A stretch of DNA of 64,000 nt from Paenibacillus rhizovicinus (GTDB lineage: Bacteria > Bacillota > Bacilli > Paenibacillales > Paenibacillaceae), in assembly GCF_010365285.1 (NCBI RefSeq), contig NZ_CP048286.1:2432501-2496500 (forward strand), in the 5' to 3' direction. Below the pieces are notes generated by a model. It ran no database searches, was not told the DNA's origin, and saw nothing but the letters and a program-made list of their open reading frames with translations. Below are positions 26,045 through 34,787 of this stretch, piece by piece; positions within the stretch are counted from its first letter, which is position 1, and the number at the start of each line of letters is the position of its first letter. The translations under genes were made by a program, and so were the position numbers.

Positions 26045-26091
26045 ATAAAAAATACAGAGCAACGGCGTCCCTCTCACCGTGCTCTGTATTC
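26045..26091 (-). terminator. ACAGAGC-family hairpin terminator
   Basis: ATACAGAGC and GCTCTGTAT form perfect 9 bp arms with inner CGG/CCG. The A-run on the left reads as T-run on the minus strand. It lies about 110 bp beyond the stop of the gene at 26201. Confidence 0.75.
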
Positions 26092-26200
26092 AGTATCACA
26101 TACTAATATATACTTAACTGCCATTATTCCTCACATGATGGAATCGGATTCCTCTCATACGTAATCAATCACTCCAGCTACCCTCGTACCGTCACGCGCC

Positions 26201-26551
26201 TTACAACGGAATCCGATACGAGGAACGCTCCTCAATAATATGCTCGCCCTGGTTGTATACCCATTTGAAAGCAAATGTCTCGCCCGCGTAGCCCGTACGG
26301 CTGCGCAGATCCGGGAGCACGACGGCTTCGAAGTTGTCCAGCAGCTTCTGCTGGATGTCGTTCAGCCGCTCCTCGTTGGCTTCGCGCTGACGCAGCGCTT
26401 CTTCCTTGGATGGCGCCGTCTGCAGGAAATACGCGAGCGCCACTTGGTCCGGGGTCAGGTCGTTCGGCAGCGGATGGCCGGAGCCTTTGAAAATCTCCTT
26501 CACCGTGTCCAGCCAATCTTCATATAGATGCATCGTAATCTCATGGTTCAT
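26201..26551 (-). CDS. Uncharacterised 116-residue protein
   Basis: A small soluble protein beginning MNHEITMHLYEDWLDTVKEI. It has a helical middle with many charged residues (SKEEALRQREANEERLNDIQ) and ends EERSSYRIPL. I do not recognise a family. The GC content and codon use match the host, unlike the ATPase gene. GGAG precedes the ATG at 11 bases. It may be a lineage-specific gene. Confidence 0.6.
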   Translation of the reverse strand: MNHEITMHLYEDWLDTVKEIFKGSGHPLPNDLTPDQVALAYFLQTAPSKEEALRQREANEERLNDIQQKLLDNFEAVVLPDLRSRTGYAGETFAFKWVYNQGEHIIEERSSYRIPL

Positions 26552-26634
26552 TAGTAGTCCGGCTCCTTCGTTTGCTTGTTACCGTCCATTGTAGGGGGAA
26601 GCGGCGCAAGCTGCAAGTGGAGAGCCGTCACATT

Positions 26635-26676
26635 AAAAAACTCCTGTCCGTTTCGAATATCGAAACAGACAGGAGT
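26635..26676 (-). terminator. Terminator of the sugar ABC transporter operon
   Basis: ACTCCTGTC and GACAGGAGT flank an inner GTTTCGA/TCGAAAC stem. On the minus strand a run of six T follows. It lies 40 bp beyond the second permease stop. Confidence 0.88.
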
Positions 26677-26715
26677 CGCTTTGCGCTAGCACGCAGGCTA
26701 CAGCTGCACGCGAGA

Positions 26716-27561
26716 TTATTTAACCGCGCCGGCCGTAATGCCGCTGGCGATTTTGCGTTGGAAGATGATGTAGACGAGCAGCACGGGCACGATCGTGAAG
26801 AACAATGCCGCGAACAGCGGTCCCCATTCCGTACGGTACTGCATCTCCGCCTGCATGACGCCGATTTCGACCGGCAGCGTGTACTGCTTCGGATCGTTGA
26901 TGAGAATCGTGCCGACGATGTACTCGTTCCAGATGTTCAGCACGTTGACGATGGCAACCGTGATGAGACCCGGCTGCGATAAAGGCAGCATCACTCGGAA
27001 GAATGTACCGAAATACGAGGCCCCGTCCATGATCGACGCTTCTTCGAGTTCCTTCGGCAAGGATTTGAAAAAGCCGACGAGAACGAAAATGCCGAACGCC
27101 AGCACGCTGGACGTGTAGACGAGTATAAGGCCGATTTTCGTATTAATCAGATGCATCGAGTTCATCAGGAAGAACAGCGGGATAAGCGCCAGGATGAAAG
27201 GCACCATCATGGAGGCAATGTACAACAGGTACAGTGCGCCGCTCCCGCGGAATTTGTAGCGTGCGAGCACGTACGCGGTCGTCGCGGCCAGCAGCAGGCC
27301 GAGCAGCGTCGAGCCGACCGTAATCACGATGGAGTTCAGGAAGTACGTATCGAAGTTGTATTTGTCCCATACGTACGAGAAGTTGGACCACAGCAGGGGC
27401 ATTTCCGGAAGCGCCCAGGGCAGATGGCGGAAGAACTGGTCGTTATTCTTGAGCGCGTCGAGCAGCGTCCACAAGAGCGGGTAGAGCACGGACAAGCCCC
27501 AGAGGATCAGAATGGCGTAGAATACGAATTTGACGATCGGATTGCGAATGCCGTTAATCAT
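26716..27561 (-). CDS. Carbohydrate ABC transporter permease, MalG-like (CUT1)
   Basis: The 281-residue membrane protein has six predicted transmembrane segments. The EAA loop ELEEASIMDGASYFGTFFRVMLP contacts the ATPase. It forms the channel with the MalF-like permease encoded 13 bp upstream and receives sugar from the lipoprotein at 28584. No ATPase gene is adjacent, as usual for CUT1 systems that share an MsmX-type ATPase. GGAGG precedes the ATG. The substrate is an oligosaccharide or glycoside of unknown type. Confidence 0.92.
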   Translation of the reverse strand: MINGIRNPIVKFVFYAILILWGLSVLYPLLWTLLDALKNNDQFFRHLPWALPEMPLLWSNFSYVWDKYNFDTYFLNSIVITVGSTLLGLLLAATTAYVLARYKFRGSGALYLLYIASMMVPFILALIPLFFLMNSMHLINTKIGLILVYTSSVLAFGIFVLVGFFKSLPKELEEASIMDGASYFGTFFRVMLPLSQPGLITVAIVNVLNIWNEYIVGTILINDPKQYTLPVEIGVMQAEMQYRTEWGPLFAALFFTIVPVLLVYIIFQRKIASGITAGAVK

Positions 27562-27574
27562 GATGTGTTCCTCC

Positions 27575-28477
27575 TTAGCTCAGCTCGACGGTCTCATGAC
27601 GAAGCAGCCGCTGCAGCACCACTGTCGTAATAAGCGAGAGCACCAGAATAAGTACGCCGATCGCGGCTCCGAAGCCGAAATGGTATTGGCGGAAAGCCAT
27701 TTGGTACAAGTACGAGCCCATAACCTGCGTGCTGTTGTCCGGACCGCCCTCCGTCATGATCCAGACGATCACGAACGAGCCGTTCAATGTCGTCATCATG
27801 ATGTTGAGAATGGACACTTTCATCTGCTCCCAGATCAGCGGAACGGTAATGCTCCAGAACTGTCTCCACTGCGTCGCGCCTTCCAGGTCAGCCGCTTCAT
27901 AGTAGGAGGCCGGGATGTTCTGAATGGCCGCGATGAGCAGGATCATGTAGAAGCCGATCCCCGCCCAGATGGCCGGAGGAAGCAGCATCCAGATCGTATG
28001 GTTCGTGAAGCCGAGCCAGGTGATCGTAACTTTCTCGTCGGTGAACAAGGACAGGAACGCGTTCAGGAAGCCGATTTGCGGATTGTATATGAAGTTCCAC
28101 AAGACGCCGATGACGACGACGGAAATGACATTCGGAATGAAGAAGATCGACCGGAAGAAGCCGGCCATCTTGAAGTTGAACCGGGTCAAGGCAACCGCGA
28201 AGAAGGTGGCGATTACCATAATGCCGACGATTTTGCCCACGACCAGGAAGTAATCGTTGCCGATCGAGCGCCAAACGATAGGATCCTTGAACATTTCCTT
28301 GAAATTGTCGAGTCCGATGAAATCTTTCGTTTGCGCCATGCCGGACCAATCGAACATCGAATAATAGAGGCCTTTTGCAACCGGATAGATGGTGAAGATG
28401 CAGAAGAACACGAATGTCGGGATGATGAACGAAGCGATAAAAAGATTTCTCTGCCACTTGGCGCTGCCTGCTTCCAT
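27575..28477 (-). CDS. Carbohydrate ABC transporter permease, MalF-like (CUT1)
   Basis: The 300-residue membrane protein has six hydrophobic segments (first FIASFIIPTFVFFCIFTIYP). The EAA loop near residue 195 reads YYEAADLEGATQWRQFWSITVP. It pairs with the MalG-like subunit 13 bp downstream. Upstream, a 106 bp gap with a strong hairpin separates it from the solute-binding lipoprotein gene. Confidence 0.92.
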   Translation of the reverse strand: MEAGSAKWQRNLFIASFIIPTFVFFCIFTIYPVAKGLYYSMFDWSGMAQTKDFIGLDNFKEMFKDPIVWRSIGNDYFLVVGKIVGIMVIATFFAVALTRFNFKMAGFFRSIFFIPNVISVVVIGVLWNFIYNPQIGFLNAFLSLFTDEKVTITWLGFTNHTIWMLLPPAIWAGIGFYMILLIAAIQNIPASYYEAADLEGATQWRQFWSITVPLIWEQMKVSILNIMMTTLNGSFVIVWIMTEGGPDNSTQVMGSYLYQMAFRQYHFGFGAAIGVLILVLSLITTVVLQRLLRHETVELS

Positions 28478-28502
28478 GACGCGACCGCCCTTCCTGTAAA
28501 TT

Positions 28503-28541
28503 CGCGAAGGATGACCCGGTGCGGCCCGGCCATCCTTCGCG
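28503..28541 (-). other. Intercistronic hairpin between lipoprotein and permease genes
   Basis: CGCGAAGGATG and CATCCTTCGCG are perfect 11 bp arms with an inner CCGG/CCGG-like stem. No T-run follows on the minus strand. Such hairpins after solute-binding genes usually protect the upstream mRNA or partly stop transcription, giving more binding protein than permease. That role is inferred. Confidence 0.7.
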
Positions 28542-28583
28542 CTTCTGTCTACTTGTTGCCAGTCGAAACGGCTGGTGCCGTTC

Positions 28584-29999
28584 TTATTTCGCTACTTTCT
28601 TAACGACGTCGGTTACGCGTTTCACCCAGCCGGCAGGGTCGATCTTGCCGATCGTGAGGGCGTCCGTCGCATCTTGCATCGCTTTGTCTACGTCCGCGTT
28701 GAACGTAATCGTCGGGATAACGATCGTGTTCGGATCCGTCAGGTACTTCGCTGCGTCCTTAACGAAGCTTGGCGCGTTGGAAGCGCTGATGTCGCCTTTG
28801 ATGTTCGACGGCGCGCCGCTGAGCTCTGCCCATTGGGAAGCTTGCGCTTTCGAGAAGACGAATTGCAGGAAGGCATGAGCCGCGTCTTTGTTCTTCGCGT
28901 TCTTCGCGATCGCGACGGTTGCCGTCGACGTGTTCGCTACGATTTTCTGACCGGCGTCCTGCGTGATCGATGGAATGAAGCCGAAGTCGAAGCCTTGCGG
29001 AATGTCTTTGGACATTTCGTTCGGCAGCCACAGGCCGTTCGGGATGAATGCGTCTTTATTTTGCAGGAACAGCATTTGCGAATCGGTGTGGTTGATTTGG
29101 ATCGACGCTTTGTCGATGAAGCCTTTGTCGCGCAGCGTTACGATTTTGCCCAGCGCCGTCTTGACCGCATCGCTCTCGAACGCTTCGACTTTGTTCGCCG
29201 CCATGTCCTGAAGCACGGTGTAGTCGCCGTTGTTCGCGGAAACGATCGCCGGATACAGGAACGCGCCGTTGATGTAGTACGGATATTTACCGGTATGGAT
29301 GAATGGCGTCGTGCCGGCTGCTTTGATCTTGTCGCTGACGTCGAGGAATTGCTGGAAGTCTTGCGGCTCCTGCCAGCCTTTCTCCTTGAAGAGCGCTTTG
29401 TTCCAGAAAATGCCCCACGAATTCAGTACGAGCGGAATGTTGTAGATCTTGCCGTCGAACTGCTGCGGCTGCTGCGCCAGCATGTCGAGGATTTTGTCGC
29501 CGTCGACGTTCTTCGCGTCTTTGATCCAGTCCGTCAGATCTTCGAGCTGGCCGTCTTCGACCATTTGGCGGTCGTTCAGTTCAGGTCCGTCGATGTAGAC
29601 GAAATCCGGCGGGTTGCCTCCGATCCAGCGCGGTTTGTTTTGTTCGTTGATTTTCGGGCCGCCGAGCGCTTTCACATGCAGGTCGGGGTTCGCCGCTTGG
29701 AAGTCCGCGATGACCTTCGTCCACCATTTGTCCCCGTAGCCGCCAACGAAATATTGCACTTCGAAGTCGCCCGTCAGTTTAGGCGTATCCGGCGTTGTCG
29801 CGTTCGTGCCGCCGTTCGTGCTGCCGTCGTTCGTCGCGTTCGTGGAACCGCCGTTGTTCGTGGATGCGTTATTCGTGGAAGCATTGTTCGTGGAGGCCGT
29901 GTTGTTCGAGTTGTTGTCCTTAGAACCGCAACCCGCGAGCGAGACCGAAGCGAGCAATACCGCCGCGCCCATCGCAGCGTACTTTTTCTTGTTCATCAT
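28584..29999 (-). CDS. Solute-binding lipoprotein of the sugar ABC transporter (CUT1)
   Basis: The 471-residue lipoprotein has signal VLLASVSLAGCGS with the lipobox Cys near residue 24. It would be anchored on the outer face of the membrane. A Asn/Thr/Gly/Ser-rich linker of about 45 residues, built from short repeats (ASTNN units, DNA 29805-29915), precedes the type 1 binding fold. The fold includes FVYIDGPELNDRQM and a C-terminal WVKRVTDVV segment. It captures a sugar and passes it to the two permeases downstream. The ATG at 29999 follows AGGAGGG. The long linker may lift the domain through the wall. Confidence 0.9.
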   Translation of the reverse strand: MMNKKKYAAMGAAVLLASVSLAGCGSKDNNSNNTASTNNASTNNASTNNGGSTNATNDGSTNGGTNATTPDTPKLTGDFEVQYFVGGYGDKWWTKVIADFQAANPDLHVKALGGPKINEQNKPRWIGGNPPDFVYIDGPELNDRQMVEDGQLEDLTDWIKDAKNVDGDKILDMLAQQPQQFDGKIYNIPLVLNSWGIFWNKALFKEKGWQEPQDFQQFLDVSDKIKAAGTTPFIHTGKYPYYINGAFLYPAIVSANNGDYTVLQDMAANKVEAFESDAVKTALGKIVTLRDKGFIDKASIQINHTDSQMLFLQNKDAFIPNGLWLPNEMSKDIPQGFDFGFIPSITQDAGQKIVANTSTATVAIAKNAKNKDAAHAFLQFVFSKAQASQWAELSGAPSNIKGDISASNAPSFVKDAAKYLTDPNTIVIPTITFNADVDKAMQDATDALTIGKIDPAGWVKRVTDVVKKVAK

Positions 30000-30386
30000 A
30001 AAGCGTACCCTCCTAATATGTGTGTACTGGCGCCAATCCCGAATCCCTAGCGATTCGCCCGTGCAAGACTGCTGCGGCGCTTGTTTACATCATAGAGGGT
30101 GGAACGGTTTCGCTGAATCGAATATCTTCCACGAATTCTTTAGTATTTTCTTGTGTAAGGATTTTAGGGTTGTTGGAGGATGTGGTGTGGGTTGGAGCAG
30201 CCGAGGTGGGCGAGTCGTGGGGCGAGGGGCGAATTTCTGTTGTGGTGACGGTGTTTTAAAGGGAGTTGGACCGTGTGGAGTGAGTTCCTGTCATGGTGGC
30301 AGCGATTCCGGGGATTTGGAGGGGGGGGAGCCGAATTCAAGTCGTGGTGACAGCTTTGCTAGGGGTAACGGCTGTTTTCCTACGTA

Positions 30387-30518
30387 TGTACTGCACGGGG
30401 TGCAGCTCTTTGCTCCCATTCGGCCTTTTTCTCCGCATATACTGCACTGGGTGCAGCTCTTTGCTCCCATTCGGCCTTTTTCTCCGCATGTACTGCACTG
30501 GGTGCAGCTCTTTGCTCA
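30387..30518. repeat. 51 bp tandem repeat array, two and a half copies
   Basis: Units start at 30387, 30438 and 30489 (last one partial). Each carries CTGCAC-NGG-GTGCAG, a perfect 6-3-6 palindrome, followed by CTCTTTGCTCCCATTCGGCC. Copies are nearly identical. A diverged pair with the same 51 bp spacing occurs at 62655-62720. Confidence 0.9.
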
Positions 30519-30600
30519 AATCCGATCAACTCCGCCGTACATGACACAAGGTGCGCACCAGCTCAATCGCCTCCCCACACATTTCAATCCACCAGAAACG

Positions 30601-30630
30601 AAAAAACCGGCCCTCCCAACGAGGACCGGT
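30601..30630 (-). terminator. Terminator after the orphan solute-binding lipoprotein gene
   Basis: ACCGG-CCTC and GAGG-ACCGGT arms around CCAAC, with a T-run on the minus strand. It lies 55 bp beyond the stop at 30686. It closes the response regulator-kinase-binding protein operon. Confidence 0.85.
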
Positions 30631-30685
30631 CCGACTCTTCTTACGCTTACTCTGGAACCGGCTATACCGCCGCCTCATTCCCATT

Positions 30686-31960
30686 CTACTGCTTGCTGCG
30701 CTTCTCGGCAAAATGCTGCAGCTCGTCCAGCGCCGCCTTCGGCGCCAGGTTGTCGTACAGGACGGCGTCGCCCAGCTTGCGCGCGTAGTCCATGACGGCC
30801 TGCCAGGCCACGTCCTGCACGGGGTAGAACTTGGCCCGCGTGAGCGCGAGCAGGCTGGCCTTCATGTCATCGTCTTCCGCCGCCATATCGGAGCCGACCT
30901 GGGAATTGACCGGCAGGAAGCCTTCGCGCCGGATCATGTCCAGATACGACGGGTCGTCGTACAAGAAATCCAGAAACGTCGACAACGCTTCCTTGTCGGT
31001 GTGATCCGTCTTGAAGGAGACGAGCACGTCCTGGACGCCGAACGAGATCGGCGCACTGCCGTCCTTGACCGGAATCTCTCCCATGCCCCATCGCAAATCC
31101 GGAAACTCCTTCGGCACGACGGAGCTGAAATAGTCGCCGGAGATCATCATGCCGAGCTTGCCGTCGCCGAGAATGCGCTGCTTCTCGTCCCTCGTCGTAA
31201 CCGTCGGCTCCGGATCGGTGAGGCCCGCGTCGAAGAGCGCTTTTAAATACGTCAGCCCCTCCACGTTCTCGGGACAATTGATGATCCACTTGCCGTCCCG
31301 GATCCAGCCCCCGCCCGCGCCGAAGAAGAAATACGACAAGTACGCCTGCGTCTCGTTGTCGGTCAGGTCGACGCCGAAGCCGTACGCTCCGCCGGATTTC
31401 TTGATCTTAAGCGCATCTGCTTTGAGCTCCGACCAGGTCGAAGGCGGCTGCGCAATCCCCGCTTTCTCGAAAATATCCCGATTGTAGTACAAATTCCGAA
31501 TCGAAGCGACGTACGGAATCGCGTATTGATGGCCTTCGATCTGATCCATGCTCATCAAATTCGGATACAGCTTGTTGCGCAGCTCGGGCGACAAGATGTC
31601 ATTCAAATCATTAAGCAAACCGTCCTTGGCAAAATGCGCGTACACGTTCGTGTTGAGCAGATCCGGCGGCTGATTCTGGCTGATCATCGTGGTATAGAGG
31701 CCATCCAGGATGTCCCAGTTCGCGACTTGCAGTTCGATATCGATGAGCGGATTCTTCAGCTCGAACTCTTTGACCAGCTTCTCGAGGATCGGCTTCGTCT
31801 CCGTGCTGTATTCGGACGCCACGAACCGGATCAGCGATCTCGTCTTCTCCGGAGGAGGCGCCGCATGTCCGCCTTTCTCGCCGCTGCAGGAAGCGAGCAT
31901 CGCGGGGAGCGCGAGCAGCATCGAAACGGCGGCGATCGAGAATATTTTTCTATATGCCAT
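30686..31960 (-). CDS. Extracellular solute-binding lipoprotein without own permeases
   Basis: The 424-residue lipoprotein has signal AAVSMLLALPAMLASCSG with the lipobox Cys near residue 25. A type 1 fold follows (FELKNPLIDIELQVANWD, NLYYNRDIFEKAGI, WSELKADALKI). It is the last gene of the unit with the YesN-YesM pair and the anchored sugar-binding protein. Permeases occur only in the next operon. It may hand substrate to those permeases or act in signalling; both are inference. The ATG at 31960 is preferred (AAAGGGAG at 10 bases) over a GTG ten codons upstream. Confidence 0.88.
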   Translation of the reverse strand: MAYRKIFSIAAVSMLLALPAMLASCSGEKGGHAAPPPEKTRSLIRFVASEYSTETKPILEKLVKEFELKNPLIDIELQVANWDILDGLYTTMISQNQPPDLLNTNVYAHFAKDGLLNDLNDILSPELRNKLYPNLMSMDQIEGHQYAIPYVASIRNLYYNRDIFEKAGIAQPPSTWSELKADALKIKKSGGAYGFGVDLTDNETQAYLSYFFFGAGGGWIRDGKWIINCPENVEGLTYLKALFDAGLTDPEPTVTTRDEKQRILGDGKLGMMISGDYFSSVVPKEFPDLRWGMGEIPVKDGSAPISFGVQDVLVSFKTDHTDKEALSTFLDFLYDDPSYLDMIRREGFLPVNSQVGSDMAAEDDDMKASLLALTRAKFYPVQDVAWQAVMDYARKLGDAVLYDNLAPKAALDELQHFAEKRSKQ

Positions 31961-31995
31961 GGCATTTACGCTCCCTTTGCGCGTTCGCACGGTAG

Positions 31996-32982
31996 TTATT
32001 GAATGACGGTAAACGGAAACATCAGCCGCTGGATTTCCGGCTCGTTCATGTTGTCCCGGGTGACGACGGTCGAACCGATCTTCGTCGTCTTGTCCGTCCG
32101 ATGGCCGTTGATCAGTCCCATCGCCGTCTTGACGCCCAAATAACCGACATTGAACGGTTTCTGGACGAGGAGAGCGCTTACGGTTCCCTCTTCGAGCAGT
32201 TGAATCTCGTAGATCGAACTCTCGAAGCCGACCAAATTATAACGGTCCGTCTTCTTCGCTTCCTTGAGCGCTTTGGCAACGCCGAGCGTGGAACTCTCGT
32301 TCAAGGTAATGAAAGCGTTGACCTGCGGATTCGTCCGCAGCAGCGCGACCGTGAATTCATAGGCCAGCTGCTCGGAATCCCCGCTGTAATACAAACCCGA
32401 GACGCTTCCGCCGTGCTCCTTCATCGACTGCCGGATGCCCTCCAGACGCTTGATCGAGATCGCCGATTTCATCGAATCGCTGAATACCGCAACGGCCGGA
32501 CTGCCTTTCGCCGCCCGTGCAGCCACGTCCCCGGCAAGCCGGCCGGCCTCCAGATGATCGTTCGCGACCGTCACGGGCGGATCCGCCAGCGTCACCGGCG
32601 TCTCCATGACGACGAGCGAAATGCCGGCCGAACGAATCTCGTTCAGCAGCCCCGGGATGCGCGGATCGTCCACCGGCGCGACCGCAATCGCATCCGGCTT
32701 GCGCGCGATGGCGTCCCGAATGGCTTTGATTTGTCCCTCGACATCGTATTCCTGCAGCGGCCCCTGCAAGTCGAGGTCGACACCGAGCTCCTTCGCCGCC
32801 GTCTGGGCGCCGGAAATCATCGTCTGCCAATAATCGGAACGGACGTTCAACGACTTCAGTATGACGGTGATCGTCTTATCTCCTCGATCCGGCACCAGAA
32901 TCAGCTTCGAGAAGAAGATCGTGTAGACGGCGGCCGTCACAAGCACGAGAACGAGCAGAATCGTGAGGCGCTGCTTGCGCAT
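31996..32982 (-). CDS. Membrane-anchored sugar-binding protein (ribose-type fold), likely ligand sensor for the kinase
   Basis: The 328-residue protein starts with an uncleaved-looking hydrophobic anchor (LTILLVLVLVTAAVYTIFF) and lacks a lipobox Cys. The rest is a type I periplasmic-binding fold: ITVILKSLNVRSDYWQTM, AIAVAPVDDPRIPGLL, VANDHLEAGRLAGD, AFITLNESSTLGVAKAL. Genes of this kind beside YesM/YesN pairs act as the third component, presenting sugar to the kinase. The gene begins 25 bp after the kinase stop. The ligand is unknown. Confidence 0.85.
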   Translation of the reverse strand: MRKQRLTILLVLVLVTAAVYTIFFSKLILVPDRGDKTITVILKSLNVRSDYWQTMISGAQTAAKELGVDLDLQGPLQEYDVEGQIKAIRDAIARKPDAIAVAPVDDPRIPGLLNEIRSAGISLVVMETPVTLADPPVTVANDHLEAGRLAGDVAARAAKGSPAVAVFSDSMKSAISIKRLEGIRQSMKEHGGSVSGLYYSGDSEQLAYEFTVALLRTNPQVNAFITLNESSTLGVAKALKEAKKTDRYNLVGFESSIYEIQLLEEGTVSALLVQKPFNVGYLGVKTAMGLINGHRTDKTTKIGSTVVTRDNMNEPEIQRLMFPFTVIQ

Positions 32983-33007
32983 AAGGCGTTCTTCCTTCTT
33001 CCTTTGA

Positions 33008-34786
33008 TTAAAGTGTCGGGATCGTAATCGTCACGCATGTGCCGACTTCGAGCTCGCTGCGAATTTGAATGCCGTATTCATGGCCGAAATACAGCTTGAT
33101 GCGTTCATTGACATTGCGAATGCCAATGCCTTTGCCCGATTCGCCGTCTTCGGGAAGGAGCAGCCGCTGCAGCTGCTCAGGCGGCATGCCCTGACCATTG
33201 TCTTCGACCTCGAACACGATATTCTCTCCTTGGTGCATGCCGCGAATCGTAATCAGGCCTTTGTCCGGACTGTTGCGAATCCCGTGATAGATGGCGTTCT
33301 CCACGAACGGCTGGAGCAGCAGCTTGATCGTCTTGTTCCGCAAAATGTCTTCTGCGAAGTCGATCTCGTAATCGAGCTGGCTCTCGTAGCGCATCTTCTG
33401 GATGAGCAAATAATTCGTGATATGGTCCAATTCCACGCGAATCGGAACGATTTCCTGATCCTTCGTAATGCTCGCCCGGAACAGCTTGGCCAGCGCGGAC
33501 GTCATCAGGACGACTTCCTCATGCTGCTTCTGCTCCGCCATCCACACGATGGAATCAAGCGTGTTGTACAGAAAATGCGGATTGATCTGCGCCTGCAGCA
33601 GCTGCAGCTCGCTCTTCCGCTTGCTCTCCTGGTTCTGGATGATTTCGTTCATGAGCATCTTGATGCGGCCGACCATCATGTTGAAATTGCGGCCGAGCTG
33701 GCCGATTTCATTCATCTGGCGAATCTCGGTCTGGATGTCGAAATTCCCGCGCTCGACAAGCTTCATATCCGACTGCAAGTCCCGGATCGGCCGGGATAGG
33801 CGGTGGGACAGCCAGAACGAGATGAGCAGCGAAATCGCCAGCCCGCACAGCGCGTACAGCAGGATGGAGTTACGAAGCGAGCTCTTGCTCGCGATCAGAT
33901 CGTCCGTATAAGCGACGCCGACGATTTTCCACCCGAAGCTCGTGTCTTGAATAGAATAGATGCGCTTGCCGTTGGCGTCGTTCGCGATGAAGGACGTGCC
34001 GCTCTTCGCCGCCGTCACCTCCGGTATGAGCTCCCCGCGCAAATTGCTGTTGATGAGCTGCTGCTGCGGATGATAGACGATGTTCCCTTTCTGGTCGACG
34101 ATGAAGACGTACCCGCGCTTGCCGAGGTTGATGTTGCTCGCCAAGTCGTTGATGACGCTCAGGTTCAAGTCGACGAGGAACACGCCTTCCGCCGTAATGC
34201 CGTCCGTGCTCTTCAGCTCGCGGCTGAGCGAAACGACCCAGCGGTACTCGTTCTGAATGATATTCTGCACATGCGGCGCGGAGATGACCGATTTGCCGCC
34301 GGCGGCTTTCGCATCCTGATACCACGCCTGCTGCGTAATGTTCACGTTCGGGTTCAGGTCGGTGATGCGCCGGTCGGAGACGAACCGTCCGTTATAGCCG
34401 AATACCATGATATTGGCGATGTCCTGCCTCGTATAGAGAATGGCCTGGAACAGGTCGGAAATGCGTTTCTCGTACGGACGGCGCTCTTCGGCGCTGATGA
34501 AGCTGTTGTCCGAAATATAATATTTCACGTCTTTGCTCGTCATCGCAAGCAGGGAGATATTCTCCATGTTGTCGACGTAAGACTGGATATTCGTGTTCAC
34601 TTGCTTGATGATTTCCTCGATATACCCCTGCGAATTCTTCTCGACCGCGCCGACGGACAGCTGGTAGCTGATGAGGCTGATCGAGACGATGGCCGCCAGG
34701 ATGACGCACGAGAAGGCGAACGAAATGCTCGAACGGATGCTCTTCAGCGGAAAAAGCGGCAGGCGAAGCAGGCGTTCTCTCGGCAT
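33008..34786 (-). CDS. YesM-type sensor histidine kinase
   Basis: The 592-residue membrane protein has TM1 near residue 20-42 and an extracellular Cache-like domain (about 45-290). TM2 (ILLYALCGLAISLLISFWL) precedes a HAMP domain. The kinase has the LytS/YesM-type phospho-His segment LQAQINPHFLYNTLDSIVWM and the ATPase motifs VENAIYHGI and DNGQGMP. It phosphorylates the YesN-type regulator encoded 1 bp upstream in the operon. The locus suggests it responds to extracellular sugars via the anchored binding protein. Confidence 0.92.
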   Translation of the reverse strand: MPRERLLRLPLFPLKSIRSSISFAFSCVILAAIVSISLISYQLSVGAVEKNSQGYIEEIIKQVNTNIQSYVDNMENISLLAMTSKDVKYYISDNSFISAEERRPYEKRISDLFQAILYTRQDIANIMVFGYNGRFVSDRRITDLNPNVNITQQAWYQDAKAAGGKSVISAPHVQNIIQNEYRWVVSLSRELKSTDGITAEGVFLVDLNLSVINDLASNINLGKRGYVFIVDQKGNIVYHPQQQLINSNLRGELIPEVTAAKSGTSFIANDANGKRIYSIQDTSFGWKIVGVAYTDDLIASKSSLRNSILLYALCGLAISLLISFWLSHRLSRPIRDLQSDMKLVERGNFDIQTEIRQMNEIGQLGRNFNMMVGRIKMLMNEIIQNQESKRKSELQLLQAQINPHFLYNTLDSIVWMAEQKQHEEVVLMTSALAKLFRASITKDQEIVPIRVELDHITNYLLIQKMRYESQLDYEIDFAEDILRNKTIKLLLQPFVENAIYHGIRNSPDKGLITIRGMHQGENIVFEVEDNGQGMPPEQLQRLLLPEDGESGKGIGIRNVNERIKLYFGHEYGIQIRSELEVGTCVTITIPTL

Positions 34787-34787
34787 A

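Larger units (their letters stand above)
25751..26200. other. Non-coding interval with repeats
   Basis: This 450 bp contains the promoter region of the ATPase gene, a GTTGACC/GTTGATA pair (25843-25860), a GGCCGGGA-type hairpin (25901-25938), a GTTGACT/GTTGATT pair (26020-26037), an ACAGAGC-type terminator (26045-26091) and a decayed coding end (26140-26190). No intact gene. Confidence 0.65.
30000..30685. other. Non-coding interval with two repeat arrays
   Basis: This 686 bp separates the two transport-gene groups. It holds the upstream region of the lipoprotein gene, a G-rich stretch with three loose repeats (30230-30360), a 51 bp array (30387-30518) and a terminator (30601-30630). No gene is supported. 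Confidence 0.7.

Noticed and set aside
16724-26091. Integron-like gene cassettes, because hairpins follow most genes in one orientation
   Set aside because: No integrase or attI is visible, the paired motif GTTGACT does not fit the GTTRRRY core, and the hairpins end in T-runs, which fits terminators better.
28575-30050. 491-codon open frame on the plus strand
   Set aside because: Antisense to the solute-binding lipoprotein gene, which has a signal peptide, lipobox and a good ribosome binding site.
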